NCBI GenBank assembly: GCA_020344755.1
Contig: CP070829.1
Location: 1,156,698 to 1,200,012 of the forward strand
Origin: Gemmatimonadales bacterium
Lineage (GTDB): Bacteria > Gemmatimonadota > Gemmatimonadetes > Longimicrobiales > Gaopeijiaceae
Length of the DNA: 43,315 nt
Reading direction: 5' to 3'
A program made the position numbers and the translations under genes. Numbering within the stretch: position 1 is the first letter of the stretch; each line of letters starts with the position of its first letter. The notes under the pieces are model-generated. The model had not been told where the DNA came from. It searched no databases and saw only the letters and a list, made by a program, of their open reading frames with translations. Shown piece after piece: positions 24,253 to 33,349 of this stretch.

Positions 24253-25121
24253 GGGGAAAGCTCCTCGTCAAGGTCCTCCCCGAGGCCTGGGTCGTCGCCC
24301 CGGCCAAGGCGTCCCATGAGCCTCTCGACCTGGCGGGCATCCCGGGGGTCCGGTCCTCCCTCCAGGTAGGTCCGAAGCTCCGCCCGGGCTTCCTCATGAC
24401 GACCCATCCGCGCCAGGAGGAGCCCCAGGGTGCGGCGTTCCGATCCGGCATCGGGCCGGAGAAGCAGGATGCGCTCCACCACTGCCAGAGCCCTGCGATG
24501 GTCGCGGGCGTTCATGTAGACCCCCTTCAGATTCGTGAGGAGCCTCACCAACATGTCCCGCCGCGCGGCTCGCCGGAGGAACCCGGGCTGTACCCGCACC
24601 ATCCCGCCGTAGACCCGATCCAGGAGTTCCTGGGCCTCGTCCTCGAAACGCACCTCGCCTCCGTCGAAGGGGTCCAGCAGGAGGTGCATTCCCTCGCCCC
24701 TGAAGCGGACCATGAAGTGATGGGGAAATGTGACGCCCTCCAGCGGTAGGTCGAGCCGCCACCCGACTTCCAGGAGGACGATACCCAGCGTGAGGGGAAT
24801 CCCGGCACGGCGGTCGAGGACGTCGTTGAGGAAGGAATTCCGGGGGTCGTAGTAGGCCTCCCGATTCCCCTTGAAGCCCTGCCGGCGGTAGAGGGTCTCC
24901 AGCAACTCCTGCAGGACAAGGAGCGGCGCAGTCTCCTGCCCCAGTCTTCCGCATACCTCCTCCGCCAACTGATCGAGGCGCGAGAGGTAGATCTCCAGTG
25001 GGAGCTGCGGGTACTCCTCCTGAGCCACCAGAAGGGCGGCTCTGGCCAGATCCAGGTCCTCGTCGGACCTCCGAATCTCTGCGGTGAATCGCTGTCGGGG
25101 GGATGGTGCCGGTGCCGTCAC
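24249..25121 (-). CDS. SirB1-type transglutaminase-like protein with TPR tail
   Basis: Cytoplasmic protein of 290 residues. Residues about 25-190 match the SirB1 N-terminal, transglutaminase-like domain: YDPRNSFLNDVLDRRAGIPLTLG, TFPHHFMVRF and LLLDPFDGGE. A tetratricopeptide-like helical tail follows from about residue 200 (LLTNLKGVYMNARDHRRALAVVERIL and a second repeat). The classical Cys nucleophile is not in place in the RRAGIPLTLG segment, as usual for this family, so catalysis is doubtful. Function is unknown. The start is GTG 25121 with GAGG about 10 bases upstream; longer frames upstream would run through the selD promoter region. It overlaps ygfZ by 4 bases, so the two are probably co-translated. 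Confidence 0.78.
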   Translation of the reverse strand: MTAPAPSPRQRFTAEIRRSDEDLDLARAALLVAQEEYPQLPLEIYLSRLDQLAEEVCGRLGQETAPLLVLQELLETLYRRQGFKGNREAYYDPRNSFLNDVLDRRAGIPLTLGIVLLEVGWRLDLPLEGVTFPHHFMVRFRGEGMHLLLDPFDGGEVRFEDEAQELLDRVYGGMVRVQPGFLRRAARRDMLVRLLTNLKGVYMNARDHRRALAVVERILLLRPDAGSERRTLGLLLARMGRHEEARAELRTYLEGGPDPRDARQVERLMGRLGRGDDPGLGEDLDEELSP

Positions 25122-25224
25122 GATCCGGAACGCCTCGCACACGTGGGAGGTTCGTCCTAGCTTGGCTTCCCTTCGGTACCCGGTCGAGCCCCGCAGTTCC
25201 ACCCTTCTCGCCCTTCGTCCATCC

Positions 25225-26286
25225 ATGCCCCAACAGCCCAGGGACCAGCGCCCCAGGATCCGGCTCTCCCAACTCTCCCACGGGGCGGGTTGAGCCTGCA
25301 AACTCGGCATGGCCGAGCTGGCGCAGGTCCTGCGCCCCCTCCTCCCTAGCAATGATCCCCGGGTGCTGGTGGACGCCACCACCGGGGACGACGCCGCGGT
25401 GTATCGACTGACCCCGGCCCGGGCCCTCGTCGTGACCGTCGACTTCTTCTCGCCGGTGGTGGACGACCCGCGGGACTTCGGCCGGATCGCCGCGGCCAAC
25501 GCCCTTTCGGACCTTTATGCCATGGGGGCGCGGCCCCTCTTCGCCCTCAACCTCTTCGCATTCCCCCGGGCCCACCTGTCAGAGGGCTGGGCGGAGGAGA
25601 TCCTGGCCGGCGGTGCCGAAGTTGCCGCCCAAGCCCAAATCCCGGTTCTGGGGGGACACTCCATCGACGATCCCGAGCCCAAGTACGGGATGGTGGCAGT
25701 GGGCCAGGCTCACCCGGACCGACTGGTGACCAATGCCGCCGGCCGGCCGGGCGACGTGCTCATCCTGACCAAGCCCCTGGGCACCGGTGTCATCACCACG
25801 GCCCTCAAGGCCGACGCCGCCCCGCCCTCGGTGCTGGCCCGGGCCGTGGACTCCATGGCCACGCTCAATGCCGGAGCGAGCGAAGTCATGGTACGACTGG
25901 GAGTTCGCTGCGCCACCGACGTGACCGGATTTGGCTTGCTGGGGCATCTCCGGGCGGTTGCGCGAGCGTCGGGCCTCTCCGCCAGGATCGAGGCCTCGAA
26001 GGTCCCGCTTCTGGAGGGAGCCCGGGAGTTGGCGGCAGCGGGACACGTTCCTGGGGGGACCAAGCGGAACTCCCGGGACCTGGACGCGGACCTGGAGATG
26101 GGCCACGGCGTGGACCCGGTCACGCGACTACTCCTCTGCGATGCCCAGACGTCCGGCGGCCTCCTCATGGCGGTGCCCGCATCGAAAGTGGCCGCAGTGG
26201 AAAGCCGATTGGCCCTGGTCGCTCCGGTGGTCGCCCGCATCGGCCACCTCTCTGGTGGCCCGGCCGGTAGGATTCAGGTGACGTGA
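25225..26286 (+). CDS. selD: Selenide, water dikinase SelD, itself a selenoprotein (in-frame TGA at 25291-25293)
   Basis: Makes selenophosphate from selenide and ATP, the selenium donor for selenocysteine and selenouridine. Reading from ATG 25225 gives 353 residues with a TGA at codon 23. The flanking residues, SHGAG-U-ACKLG, align with the SelD active site GxGCK, in which the first catalytic residue is Cys or Sec. The remainder is full-length SelD: TGDDAAVY, NALSDLYAMGARPL, PVLGGHSIDDPEPKYG and DVTGFGLLGHL. A start at the Met after the TGA (ATG 25309) would lose the catalytic site. A hairpin directly follows the TGA. Stop at 26286. selA, selB and the Sec tRNA are not in the window. Confidence 0.9.
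25294..25328 (+). promoter_or_regulatory. Bacterial SECIS-like hairpin after the selD TGA
   Basis: Starting one base after the TGA, CCTGC (25295-25299) pairs with GCAGG (25323-25327), extended by a G-T pair. Inside is a perfect CTCGGC (25303-25308) / GCCGAG (25312-25317) stem with loop ATG, about 10-25 bases past the TGA. Bacterial SECIS elements lie in this position and are read by SelB. The 3-base loop is small, so the exact fold is uncertain. Confidence 0.55.
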
Positions 26287-26377
26287 TGCGCCAGCGAATC
26301 CCGGACGGGTGGGCCACTCAGGATATAAAGAAACAGTATTCTAGTTCGGTAGTTTCCCCAACACCGCCATTGATCGG

Positions 26378-28015
26378 ATGATCCGTCTTATTTTGGCTGC
26401 CTCGCTCACCTCCGGCCCCCTTCCGCCGCAGCCCCGGAGACCGGCTCCCCTGGCGAGCCTGCGTCGGGTCCCCGGGGGCTTGGCATGCGCCCTCCTCGCC
26501 GCAACGCTCTGCGCCTGGACTCCCGTCCGGGCCCAGGTTGCGCCGGACCGGATCCGGTCCCTGGTGCAGGACCGGTCCATCGAGGCCATCGAGGTGTTTC
26601 GCGAGTACCTGACCCTTCCCAACGACGCCCACCAGCCGGAGCGGATGGACGACGTCATGGCCTGGGTCGAGCGGGCCTTCCTCGGCCGAGAGTTCCGTGT
26701 GGAGTGGCTGTCGACGCCGGGCCTTCCGCTCTTGCTTGCCCGCCGGACCGTACCCGACCCCGTGGCCACCGTCCTGGTCTACCTGCAGGCGGACGGCCAG
26801 CCCGCGGATCCCACGGCCTGGAACCAGGAGAACCCCTACCTCCCCGTTTTGCGGTCGCCTGGAGGGGATTCGCCACACCTGGATCTCCCGTGGCCCCAGA
26901 CCCCTGCTGAAGTCGAAGCAGACTCGAGGATCTACGCCCGATCCGCCTCCGACTCCAAAGGCCCCAACGTCCAGTTCCTCATGGCGGTGGACCTGCTGGA
27001 CGCCGAAGGGGCCGGACTCGACTACGATCTGAAGGTCATCGTGGACTTCGAGGAGGAGCTGGGCTCACCCCATCTTCCCGCGGCAGTTGAGCGTTACCGC
27101 GATCGGCTGGCAGCGGACATGCTGGTCATTTTCGACGGACCTCCCCACTACTCCGGCGCACCCAGCCTGAAGTTCGGGGCCAGGGGGATCGCCACCTTCA
27201 CCCTCACCACCTACGGACCTCGTGTCCCCCAGCATAGTGGCCACTACGGCAACTTTGCGCCCAACCCTGCCGCGCGGTTGGCTCACCTTCTCTCCTCCAT
27301 GAAGGACCGGGACGGACGGGTGGTCATTCCCGGGTTCTATGAGGGGATTGCCCTCAGCGACGAGACTCGCCGAGTCCTGGAAGCTGTCCCCGATGACGAG
27401 GCGGATGTGCTTGTCCGACTTGGTATTGCGGAGCCCGACCATGTTGGAGGAAGCCTGCAGGAGGCCGTCCAGTATCCGTCCCTGAACGTTCGCGGCCTCT
27501 CCTCCGGTTGGGTGGGCGACGAGGTTCGAACCATCGTCCCGGCCATTGCGGTCGCGGAGGTGGATGTCCGTCTGGTCAAGGAAACCGAAGGGGCCCGCCT
27601 ACTTGATCTCGTGCGCAATCACATCGAGGCGCAGGGTTACCACGTGATCTCCGGCCGTGAGCCCTCAGACGAGGAGCGGCACAACCACCCCCGACTCGCC
27701 CGGTTCGACGGAACCGTCTCCTACCCCGCCTACCGCACCGACTTCGAGTCCGTCCCGGGCCGCTGGCTTGCCGCGGGCATGCGGGCCCTGTTCCAGCGAG
27801 AGCCCGTGAAGATCCGGACCTCCGGCGGCTCCATCCCGATCTCCCCGTTCGTCTCCACGCTGGGCCTGCCGGCGGTTTCCGTCCCGACGGTCAATCCGGA
27901 TAACAACCAGCACTCTCCCAACGAGAACATTCGGGTAGGGAGCTTCCTGGAGGGCATCGCCATCGCAGCGGCCGTCCTCGGGCAGCCGCTCGGCCCGTGG
28001 GTGGTACACCACTGA
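26378..28015 (+). CDS. Secreted M20-family metallohydrolase with altered zinc ligand
   Basis: Protein of 545 residues in the M20 peptidase/deacylase family. A long basic N-region leads to a hydrophobic segment (GGLACALLAATLCAW, about residues 28-42) and a probable signal cleavage at VRAQ. M20 landmarks follow: the first metal block reads YLQADGQPAD with Q137 where a zinc-ligand His is usual, D139 kept; then SASDSKG, DFEEELGSP, and a late H in NQHSPNENI. A dimerisation-type domain lies between. It may be a variant hydrolase with a single metal or a changed ligand set. The upstream 91 bases are unusually AT-rich (GGATATAAAG, CAGTATTC), probably a promoter, but no clear -35/-10 pair is seen. Confidence 0.82.
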   Translation: MIRLILAASLTSGPLPPQPRRPAPLASLRRVPGGLACALLAATLCAWTPVRAQVAPDRIRSLVQDRSIEAIEVFREYLTLPNDAHQPERMDDVMAWVERAFLGREFRVEWLSTPGLPLLLARRTVPDPVATVLVYLQADGQPADPTAWNQENPYLPVLRSPGGDSPHLDLPWPQTPAEVEADSRIYARSASDSKGPNVQFLMAVDLLDAEGAGLDYDLKVIVDFEEELGSPHLPAAVERYRDRLAADMLVIFDGPPHYSGAPSLKFGARGIATFTLTTYGPRVPQHSGHYGNFAPNPAARLAHLLSSMKDRDGRVVIPGFYEGIALSDETRRVLEAVPDDEADVLVRLGIAEPDHVGGSLQEAVQYPSLNVRGLSSGWVGDEVRTIVPAIAVAEVDVRLVKETEGARLLDLVRNHIEAQGYHVISGREPSDEERHNHPRLARFDGTVSYPAYRTDFESVPGRWLAAGMRALFQREPVKIRTSGGSIPISPFVSTLGLPAVSVPTVNPDNNQHSPNENIRVGSFLEGIAIAAAVLGQPLGPWVVHH

Positions 28016-28024
28016 ACACGTCCG

Positions 28025-28038
28025 CCGCCTAAAGGCGG
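28025..28038. terminator. Short hairpin between convergent M20 and lon genes
   Basis: CCGCC (28025-28029), loop TAAA, GGCGG (28034-28038). It lies 10 bases after the M20 stop and before the lon stop. The 5-base-pair stem has no T-tract, so this is a weak candidate for a shared terminator. Confidence 0.3.
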
Positions 28039-28112
28039 GGGAGACCGGCACGCGGATCGGCAACCGGGGGGCAATCCACCGTCGTGTCCCCCCTGGATCT
28101 CCTCAGGCCCAG

Positions 28113-30800
28113 CTACCTCCCGGCCGGCTCCTTCTTCTTCGACGGCTTCCTCGCGGTCTTCTTCCGGGAAGCCGGGTTGGACGCCTTCTTCGTCACCGCC
28201 TTCTTCTTGGGGCTCGATTCCTCGGCCTCGCCACCGCCGTCCCTCAGCGCGAGCGCCATCACTTCGTCCAGTTCCTCGACGAGGTGGACCTGGATGGTGT
28301 CCCGGACATCCCGGGTGAGATCGTCCAGGTGAGCCTCGTTCTCCCGGGGGAGGATGAACTCCCGGATTCCGGCGCGTACCCCTCCCAGGAGCTTCTCCTT
28401 GACGCCACCGATGGGGAGGACCCGCCCGGTGAGCGTGAGCTCTCCCGTCATGGCCAGGTCGCGACGGACCTTCCTTCCGCTCAGAGCCGAGACCAGCGCC
28501 GTGGCCATGGTGATCCCGGCGGAAGGGCCATCCTTCGGGATGGCTCCGGCCGGGACGTGGATGTGGACCTCCTTGTCCTTCAAGGCCCCTTCGTCGATCC
28601 CCAGACGCCCGTGGTTGGCCTTCGCGAAGGAGAGGGCGGCACGCCCCGACTCCTTCATCACGTCCCCGAGCTGCCCTGTGAGCACCAACCCTCCCGAGCC
28701 CGGCATGACACTGGCCTCGACGAACATGATGTCCCCGCCCATGGGGGTGTAGAACATCCCGGTCGCCACGCCTACGGTGTCCTCCGCCGCCATACGCTCG
28801 GGGTGGACCCGGGGGCGCCCCAGCAACTCGTGGATGCCCTCCCGGTCCAGCGTCAGCTTCTCGTCGTCCCCCGCCGCGATCCGCCGGGCTACCTTCCGGG
28901 CCACCTTCCCAAGCTCCCGCTCCAGTTGCCGCACGCCTGCCTCCCGGGTGTACTCCTGCACCACAGAGAGGATGGCCGCCTCTTCAATCTCCAACTCACC
29001 TTCGGTGAGACCGCTCTCCCGTTCCTGCCTCGGAAGGAGGTAGCGCTTCGCGATCTCCAGCTTCTCCGCCTCGGTGTACCCCGAGAATTCCACCAACTCC
29101 ATCCGGTCCCGCAGCGGAGCCGGAATCCGGTCCACGTAGTTCGCCGTGGCGATGAAGAGGACCTCCGACAGGTCGAAGGGAATTCCCAGATAGTGGTCCA
29201 CGAAGGTGGAATTCTGGGCCGGGTCCAGGACCTCGAGCAGCGCCGACGAGGGGTCTCCCTGGAAGGAGACGCCCAGCTTGTCCACCTCGTCCAGCAGGAA
29301 GACCGGGTTCTTGCTCTTGGCCTGCTTCATCCCCTGGATGATGCGGCCGGGCATGGCCCCCACATAGGTCCGCCGATGCCCCCGGATGTCGGCCTCGTCC
29401 CGCGCTCCGCCCAGGGAGATACGGACATACTTCCGCCCCAGGGACCGGGCGATGGACTTGGCGATGGAGGTCTTCCCCACACCGGGAGGGCCAGCGAAGA
29501 GAAGAATGGGCCCCCGGCCGACCATCTCGTCCGGCTCGTCGAGGGGCCGGTCCGCGTCCGGCCCTTCGGCCTCGGCGCCCGGTGCATCGATCCCATCGGC
29601 ATCCGTCCCTGCGCCGCTGGCACCGTTCCCCGAGGCGGCAGGCTCTCCGTCATCCGTGGGGACCGGGCCCTCCGGCACCTCCTCTTGTTCGTCGGCTTCG
29701 CCGGCCCTCTCCATCTGGAGCTTTCGAACCGCCAGGAACTCCAGGACCCGGTCCTTCACGTCTTCCAGACCGTAGTGATCCTCGTCGAGTATCTCCGCCG
29801 AGCGCTTCAGATCGATCTTGTCCTCGGTGCGCTCTCCCCAGGGAAGATCGATGACCCACTCCAGGAAGGTCCGAATCACCTGGTATTCGGCTGACTGTGG
29901 CGAGGTACGCTCCAGCCGTCGGAGCTCCCGCTCGACCTCGGTCCGCTGCTCCTCTCCCAAAGGGAGCTCGTCGATGCGCGTCTGGATCTCCTCGAGATCG
30001 TCCCGCTCCTCCTCCTCGCCCAGCTCCTTCTGGATCTGCTTGAGCTGCTCCCGGAGGAGCATCTCGCGCTGACGCTCCCCCAACTCGGACTGCACTCGCG
30101 CCTGGATCTCTTCCTGGGCATCGATCCGCGCCAGTTCCTTCTCCACCGAAACCAGGGCCTTCCTCATCCGGCTCTCGTCGTCCAGTGTCTCCAGGAGTCC
30201 CTGTTTGGCGTCCGTGGGAAGCTCGAGGTAGAAGGCGACCAGGTCCGCGAAGGCTCCTGGCTCATCCACTCCCTGGATGAGCTGATTGAGCGCCTCGGCC
30301 GGTACGCCTCGACGAGTCCCGAGCTCCGCGGCCCGGTCCCGGAGCTCCCGGTCCAGGGCGGCGAAGGCGGGATCGGACAGGTCGGCCGGTTCCTGGCGCT
30401 CCATGGGTAGGAGGACCGCCCGGAGCATGTGATCGCCGTCATCGTGGTACGCGATGGCCTGGGCGCGCCCCTCCCCTTGCACGAGGAGTTGCACCCCCCC
30501 TCGCACGCGGTGGGTCTGGATCACCCGGACCACGGTCCCGACACTGTAGAGGATGTCGGGTGTGGCCTCGTCCACGTTCTCCTTCTGGGCTACTGCGAAG
30601 AGTCGCCTGTCGCCGTCCAGCGCCTCCTGCACCGCCTCGATGGTCCCGGGACGGCCTGCGGAGATGGGCACCGCCACGCCTGGATACACCACCGTATCCC
30701 GGAGGGGTAGCACCGGAAGGGTGAACCGCTCTCCCATATCGCCTCTCTCATTGGGTCCCGCGTCCGCGCTCGGACCCGGGACATCGTGGGTCTCGCTCAA
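28113..30800 (-). CDS. lon: ATP-dependent protease Lon with acidic insert and lysine-rich tail
   Basis: Degrades misfolded and regulatory proteins in the cytoplasm; 895 residues against about 784 in E. coli. It has the N-terminal substrate domain ([14 protein letters not shown]), a coiled coil (residues about 230-300), AAA+ domain with GPPGVGKT near residue 437, and a proteolytic domain with DGPSAG (Ser) and the GGVKEK Lys. Two additions stand out: an acidic Gly/Pro/Asp-rich insert of about 65 residues (about 365-428) just before the P-loop, and a 34-residue C-terminal tail with 11 Lys and 3 Arg. The start is TTG 30800, fixed by AAGGAG six bases upstream. It is divergent from the MBL gene. 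Confidence 0.93.
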   Translation of the reverse strand: MSETHDVPGPSADAGPNERGDMGERFTLPVLPLRDTVVYPGVAVPISAGRPGTIEAVQEALDGDRRLFAVAQKENVDEATPDILYSVGTVVRVIQTHRVRGGVQLLVQGEGRAQAIAYHDDGDHMLRAVLLPMERQEPADLSDPAFAALDRELRDRAAELGTRRGVPAEALNQLIQGVDEPGAFADLVAFYLELPTDAKQGLLETLDDESRMRKALVSVEKELARIDAQEEIQARVQSELGERQREMLLREQLKQIQKELGEEEERDDLEEIQTRIDELPLGEEQRTEVERELRRLERTSPQSAEYQVIRTFLEWVIDLPWGERTEDKIDLKRSAEILDEDHYGLEDVKDRVLEFLAVRKLQMERAGEADEQEEVPEGPVPTDDGEPAASGNGASGAGTDADGIDAPGAEAEGPDADRPLDEPDEMVGRGPILLFAGPPGVGKTSIAKSIARSLGRKYVRISLGGARDEADIRGHRRTYVGAMPGRIIQGMKQAKSKNPVFLLDEVDKLGVSFQGDPSSALLEVLDPAQNSTFVDHYLGIPFDLSEVLFIATANYVDRIPAPLRDRMELVEFSGYTEAEKLEIAKRYLLPRQERESGLTEGELEIEEAAILSVVQEYTREAGVRQLERELGKVARKVARRIAAGDDEKLTLDREGIHELLGRPRVHPERMAAEDTVGVATGMFYTPMGGDIMFVEASVMPGSGGLVLTGQLGDVMKESGRAALSFAKANHGRLGIDEGALKDKEVHIHVPAGAIPKDGPSAGITMATALVSALSGRKVRRDLAMTGELTLTGRVLPIGGVKEKLLGGVRAGIREFILPRENEAHLDDLTRDVRDTIQVHLVEELDEVMALALRDGGGEAEESSPKKKAVTKKASNPASRKKTARKPSKKKEPAGR

Positions 30801-30864
30801 GAGATCTCCTTAATCTTGCACATACCTTGCCAGTGGGATCCCGGCCCTCTGCTGACAGGACCGT

Positions 30865-30876
30865 CAGGAATTCCTG
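30865..30876. promoter_or_regulatory. Perfect 12-base palindrome upstream of lon
   Basis: CAGGAATTCCTG is a perfect inverted repeat in the divergent region, 65 bases upstream of the lon start and 124 bases before the hydrolase ATG at 31000. A further CAGGA lies 9 bases to the left. It could be an operator for either gene. It does not match the HspR or CIRCE heat-shock sites. Confidence 0.35.
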
Positions 30877-30999
30877 CCAGTCTGACTCCGCCGGACGACC
30901 GGTGAGAACGAGGCACGCCACTTTTTCCGCTTGCCCCGGACCCCTAGGTTCGTCCCGTTGGCCCTGGACACCACACCCCACATCTCGGTACCCGGCTCC

Positions 31000-31626
31000 A
31001 TGGACATGCAACTCCTGGAAGGCCTCTCGTGGTTCCGCGGCTCGTCGGTCCGAATCCGTCGAGCCGGTCTGGAAGTACACGTGGATCCCCGGGGCGTACC
31101 CGACACGGGCACTGCCGACTACATACTCCTCACTCATCCTCACTACGACAACTTCAGCGAGGATGACATCCACCGGTTGAGGACACCGGACACGGTCGTG
31201 ATCGCGCCGGTGGGCATGAAGAAGCAGCTGGGGGATGTGGATCACTTTCTTCGCCCCGGTGACATGCTCCAGCTTCGGGGCCTGGATGTGCTGGCGCTTC
31301 CCGCCTACAACGAGGACCGGCACTTCCACCCCGCGGAATCCGGTTGGCTCGGGTACGTCTTCACGGTGGGTGGCGTGACGTACTACCACGCCGGCGACAC
31401 CGACCCCATCGAGGCCATATCCGCAGTTCGCTGCAACGTGGCCTTCCTTCCGGTGGACGAGCGCTACACCATGGGCCCCAGTGGTGCCGCCGAGGCCGCC
31501 AGGGCCTGCAGCGCCGATGTGGTGGTCCCCATCCACTGGCCAGACAGCAGCCAGGATCGCAGCCCCGCCGAGGAATTGACTCGGATCCTTCCGGACAAGG
31601 TCCGGATCATCGAGCCCGAGGGCTGA
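31000..31626 (+). CDS. Metallo-beta-lactamase-fold hydrolase, UlaG/UPF0173-like
   Basis: MBL-fold protein of 208 residues. The metal motif reads THPHYDN (residues 45-51): H46, H48 and D50 are kept, but the usual third His is N51. Later metal-site segments are ALPAYNEDRHFHP and TYYHAGDTD, and VVVPIHWPDSSQ ends the core. It has no signal peptide, so it is cytoplasmic; the substrate is unknown. The ATG at 31000 is preferred because relatives begin near this point; an in-frame TTG at 30931 would add 23 residues. It ends 2 bases before the gamma-glutamyltransferase start and probably begins that operon. Confidence 0.8.
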   Translation: MDMQLLEGLSWFRGSSVRIRRAGLEVHVDPRGVPDTGTADYILLTHPHYDNFSEDDIHRLRTPDTVVIAPVGMKKQLGDVDHFLRPGDMLQLRGLDVLALPAYNEDRHFHPAESGWLGYVFTVGGVTYYHAGDTDPIEAISAVRCNVAFLPVDERYTMGPSGAAEAARACSADVVVPIHWPDSSQDRSPAEELTRILPDKVRIIEPEG

Positions 31627-31628
31627 CC

Positions 31629-33326
31629 ATGCGCTGTTCATCCCGACACATTCCCTCCCTCCTGGCCATGGTGACGCTCGCAGTGGGATGCGCGCCACCG
31701 GACCCCTTGCCCCACCGGAACACCACCGCCGTGAGTGAAGTGACCCCCCTTCCCGTAGCCGGCCGTTCCACCGTGTACGCCCCCAGCGGTATGGTCGCAA
31801 CGAGCCAGCCGCTGGCCTCGGCTGCCGCCCTCGAGATCCTCCGTCAGGGCGGAAACGCCTTCGATGCGGCCGTGGCCGCCTCCGCGGTCCTCTCCCTCGT
31901 GGAGCCCCACATGACAGGACTGGGAGGCGACCTCTTCGCGCTCTTCTGGTCTTCTCGGGAGGGACGACTGGTGGGACTGGACGCCAGTGGGAGAGCCGGA
32001 GCCCGCATGACACCGGAACGCATCCGGGCGGATGGCTTCGAGGGTGTCCCCTATCAGGGCCCGGGGTCCGTGACCGTCCCGGGCGCCGTGGCGGGGTGGG
32101 AAGCTCTTCTCGATCGGTACGGATCGTTCCCCCTACCCCGGGTCCTGCAACCCGCGATCCAACTGGCGGAAGACGGTTTCCCCGTTTCCCCCATCATCGC
32201 CCGACAGTGGGCCGCGGAGGAGCACCTCCTGCTCCAGGACCCCGGGGCCACCGACACCTACCTGGTTGAGGGCGAGCGGGCGCCGCGTGCGGGGGAGTGG
32301 TTCCGAAACCCCGACCTGGCCACCTCCCTTCGCCAGATTGCGGACCAGGGGGCCGCGGCGATGTACGGCGGGCCGCTGGGGCGCCGGATCGTCGAAGGCC
32401 TCGAGCCAATGGGTGGGTACCTCACCCTGGATGACATGCAGGCCATGGAACCGGAGTGGGTGACCCCAATATCCACCGACTACAAGGGCTGGACCGTCTG
32501 GGAGATGCCCCCGGCGGTGCAGGGGATTGCGGCCCTGCAGATGCTGGAGATCCTGGAGCCCTTCGACCTCCAGGCCATGGGCCACAACTCCCCGGAGTAC
32601 CTGCATCACCTGATCGAGGCCAAGAAGATCGCCTTCGCGGATCTCGCGTACGTCGCCGACCGGGAATACCTGGAGTTCCCGGTGACGGAGCTCCTGGACC
32701 CGGGGTATCTGGCCACCCGCAGAGACCTTCTGGATCCCTCTCGAGCCGCCGAGCGGCAGGAACCCGGCGCCTTCGCCACCTCCACCGAGACCATCTACCT
32801 GGCGATCGCCGACGGCGAGGGAAACATGGTCTCGTTCATCCACTCCATCTACGAGTATTTCGGCTCCGGAATCGTCATCCCCGGTACGGGGTTCGTTCTC
32901 CAGAATCGGGGAGCCGGGTTCACCATGGACGCGGGCAGCCCCAACCAGGTGTCGCCGGGGAAGCGTCCCTTCCACACCCTCATCCCGGGGTTCGTGACCC
33001 GGAACGGTGAACCCCTCCTTGCGTTCGGCGTAATGGGAGGGTCAATGCAGCCTCAGGGTCACGTGCAGGTGGTGCTCAACATGGTGGAATTCGGCATGGA
33101 TCCGCAGCAGGCCATCGATGCGGCTCGCTTCCGTCACCGCGGAGGCCTGCAGGTGGCAATCGAGAATGCGACGCCCGGTCTCGTGGCACGGCTGGAGGCC
33201 ATGGGACACGACGTCACGCCCTGGGAGAACGTGGCCTTCGGCGGCGGACAGATGGTGATGAAGCTGGACCAGGGCTGGGCCGGCGCCTCCGATGCAAGAA
33301 AGGACGGACTGGCCATTGGCCACTGA
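31629..33326 (+). CDS. ggt: Gamma-glutamyltransferase-family lipoprotein
   Basis: Ntn-hydrolase of 565 residues, made as a precursor that cuts itself into two subunits; relatives cleave glutathione or related gamma-glutamyl compounds. The N-terminus is a lipoprotein signal with lipobox AVGC near residue 21. Family motifs are GGNAFDAAVAASAVLSLVEPHMTGLGGD and, at the processing site, ETIYLAIADGEGNMVS with T388 as the predicted nucleophile. The second glycine-rich motif FGVMGGSMQPQGHVQV is typical. The nucleophile context (ETIY rather than TTH) belongs to the bacterial paralog group, so the substrate may not be glutathione. The ATG follows the MBL stop by 2 bases with GAGGG upstream. Confidence 0.88.
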   Translation: MRCSSRHIPSLLAMVTLAVGCAPPDPLPHRNTTAVSEVTPLPVAGRSTVYAPSGMVATSQPLASAAALEILRQGGNAFDAAVAASAVLSLVEPHMTGLGGDLFALFWSSREGRLVGLDASGRAGARMTPERIRADGFEGVPYQGPGSVTVPGAVAGWEALLDRYGSFPLPRVLQPAIQLAEDGFPVSPIIARQWAAEEHLLLQDPGATDTYLVEGERAPRAGEWFRNPDLATSLRQIADQGAAAMYGGPLGRRIVEGLEPMGGYLTLDDMQAMEPEWVTPISTDYKGWTVWEMPPAVQGIAALQMLEILEPFDLQAMGHNSPEYLHHLIEAKKIAFADLAYVADREYLEFPVTELLDPGYLATRRDLLDPSRAAERQEPGAFATSTETIYLAIADGEGNMVSFIHSIYEYFGSGIVIPGTGFVLQNRGAGFTMDAGSPNQVSPGKRPFHTLIPGFVTRNGEPLLAFGVMGGSMQPQGHVQVVLNMVEFGMDPQQAIDAARFRHRGGLQVAIENATPGLVARLEAMGHDVTPWENVAFGGGQMVMKLDQGWAGASDARKDGLAIGH

Positions 33327-33349
33327 CCCACGGCATATTACCTAAACTG

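Noticed and set aside
22076..24451. 791-codon open frame on the minus strand
   Set aside because: It runs antisense to ypdA and in the wrong frame through ygfZ. Composition is Gly/Arg/Pro-rich and no motif is seen.
25291..25293. TGA as an ordinary stop or a frameshift before selD
   Set aside because: The frame is the same on both sides, the flanking residues match the SelD active site, and known SelD proteins carry Sec there. No indel is needed.
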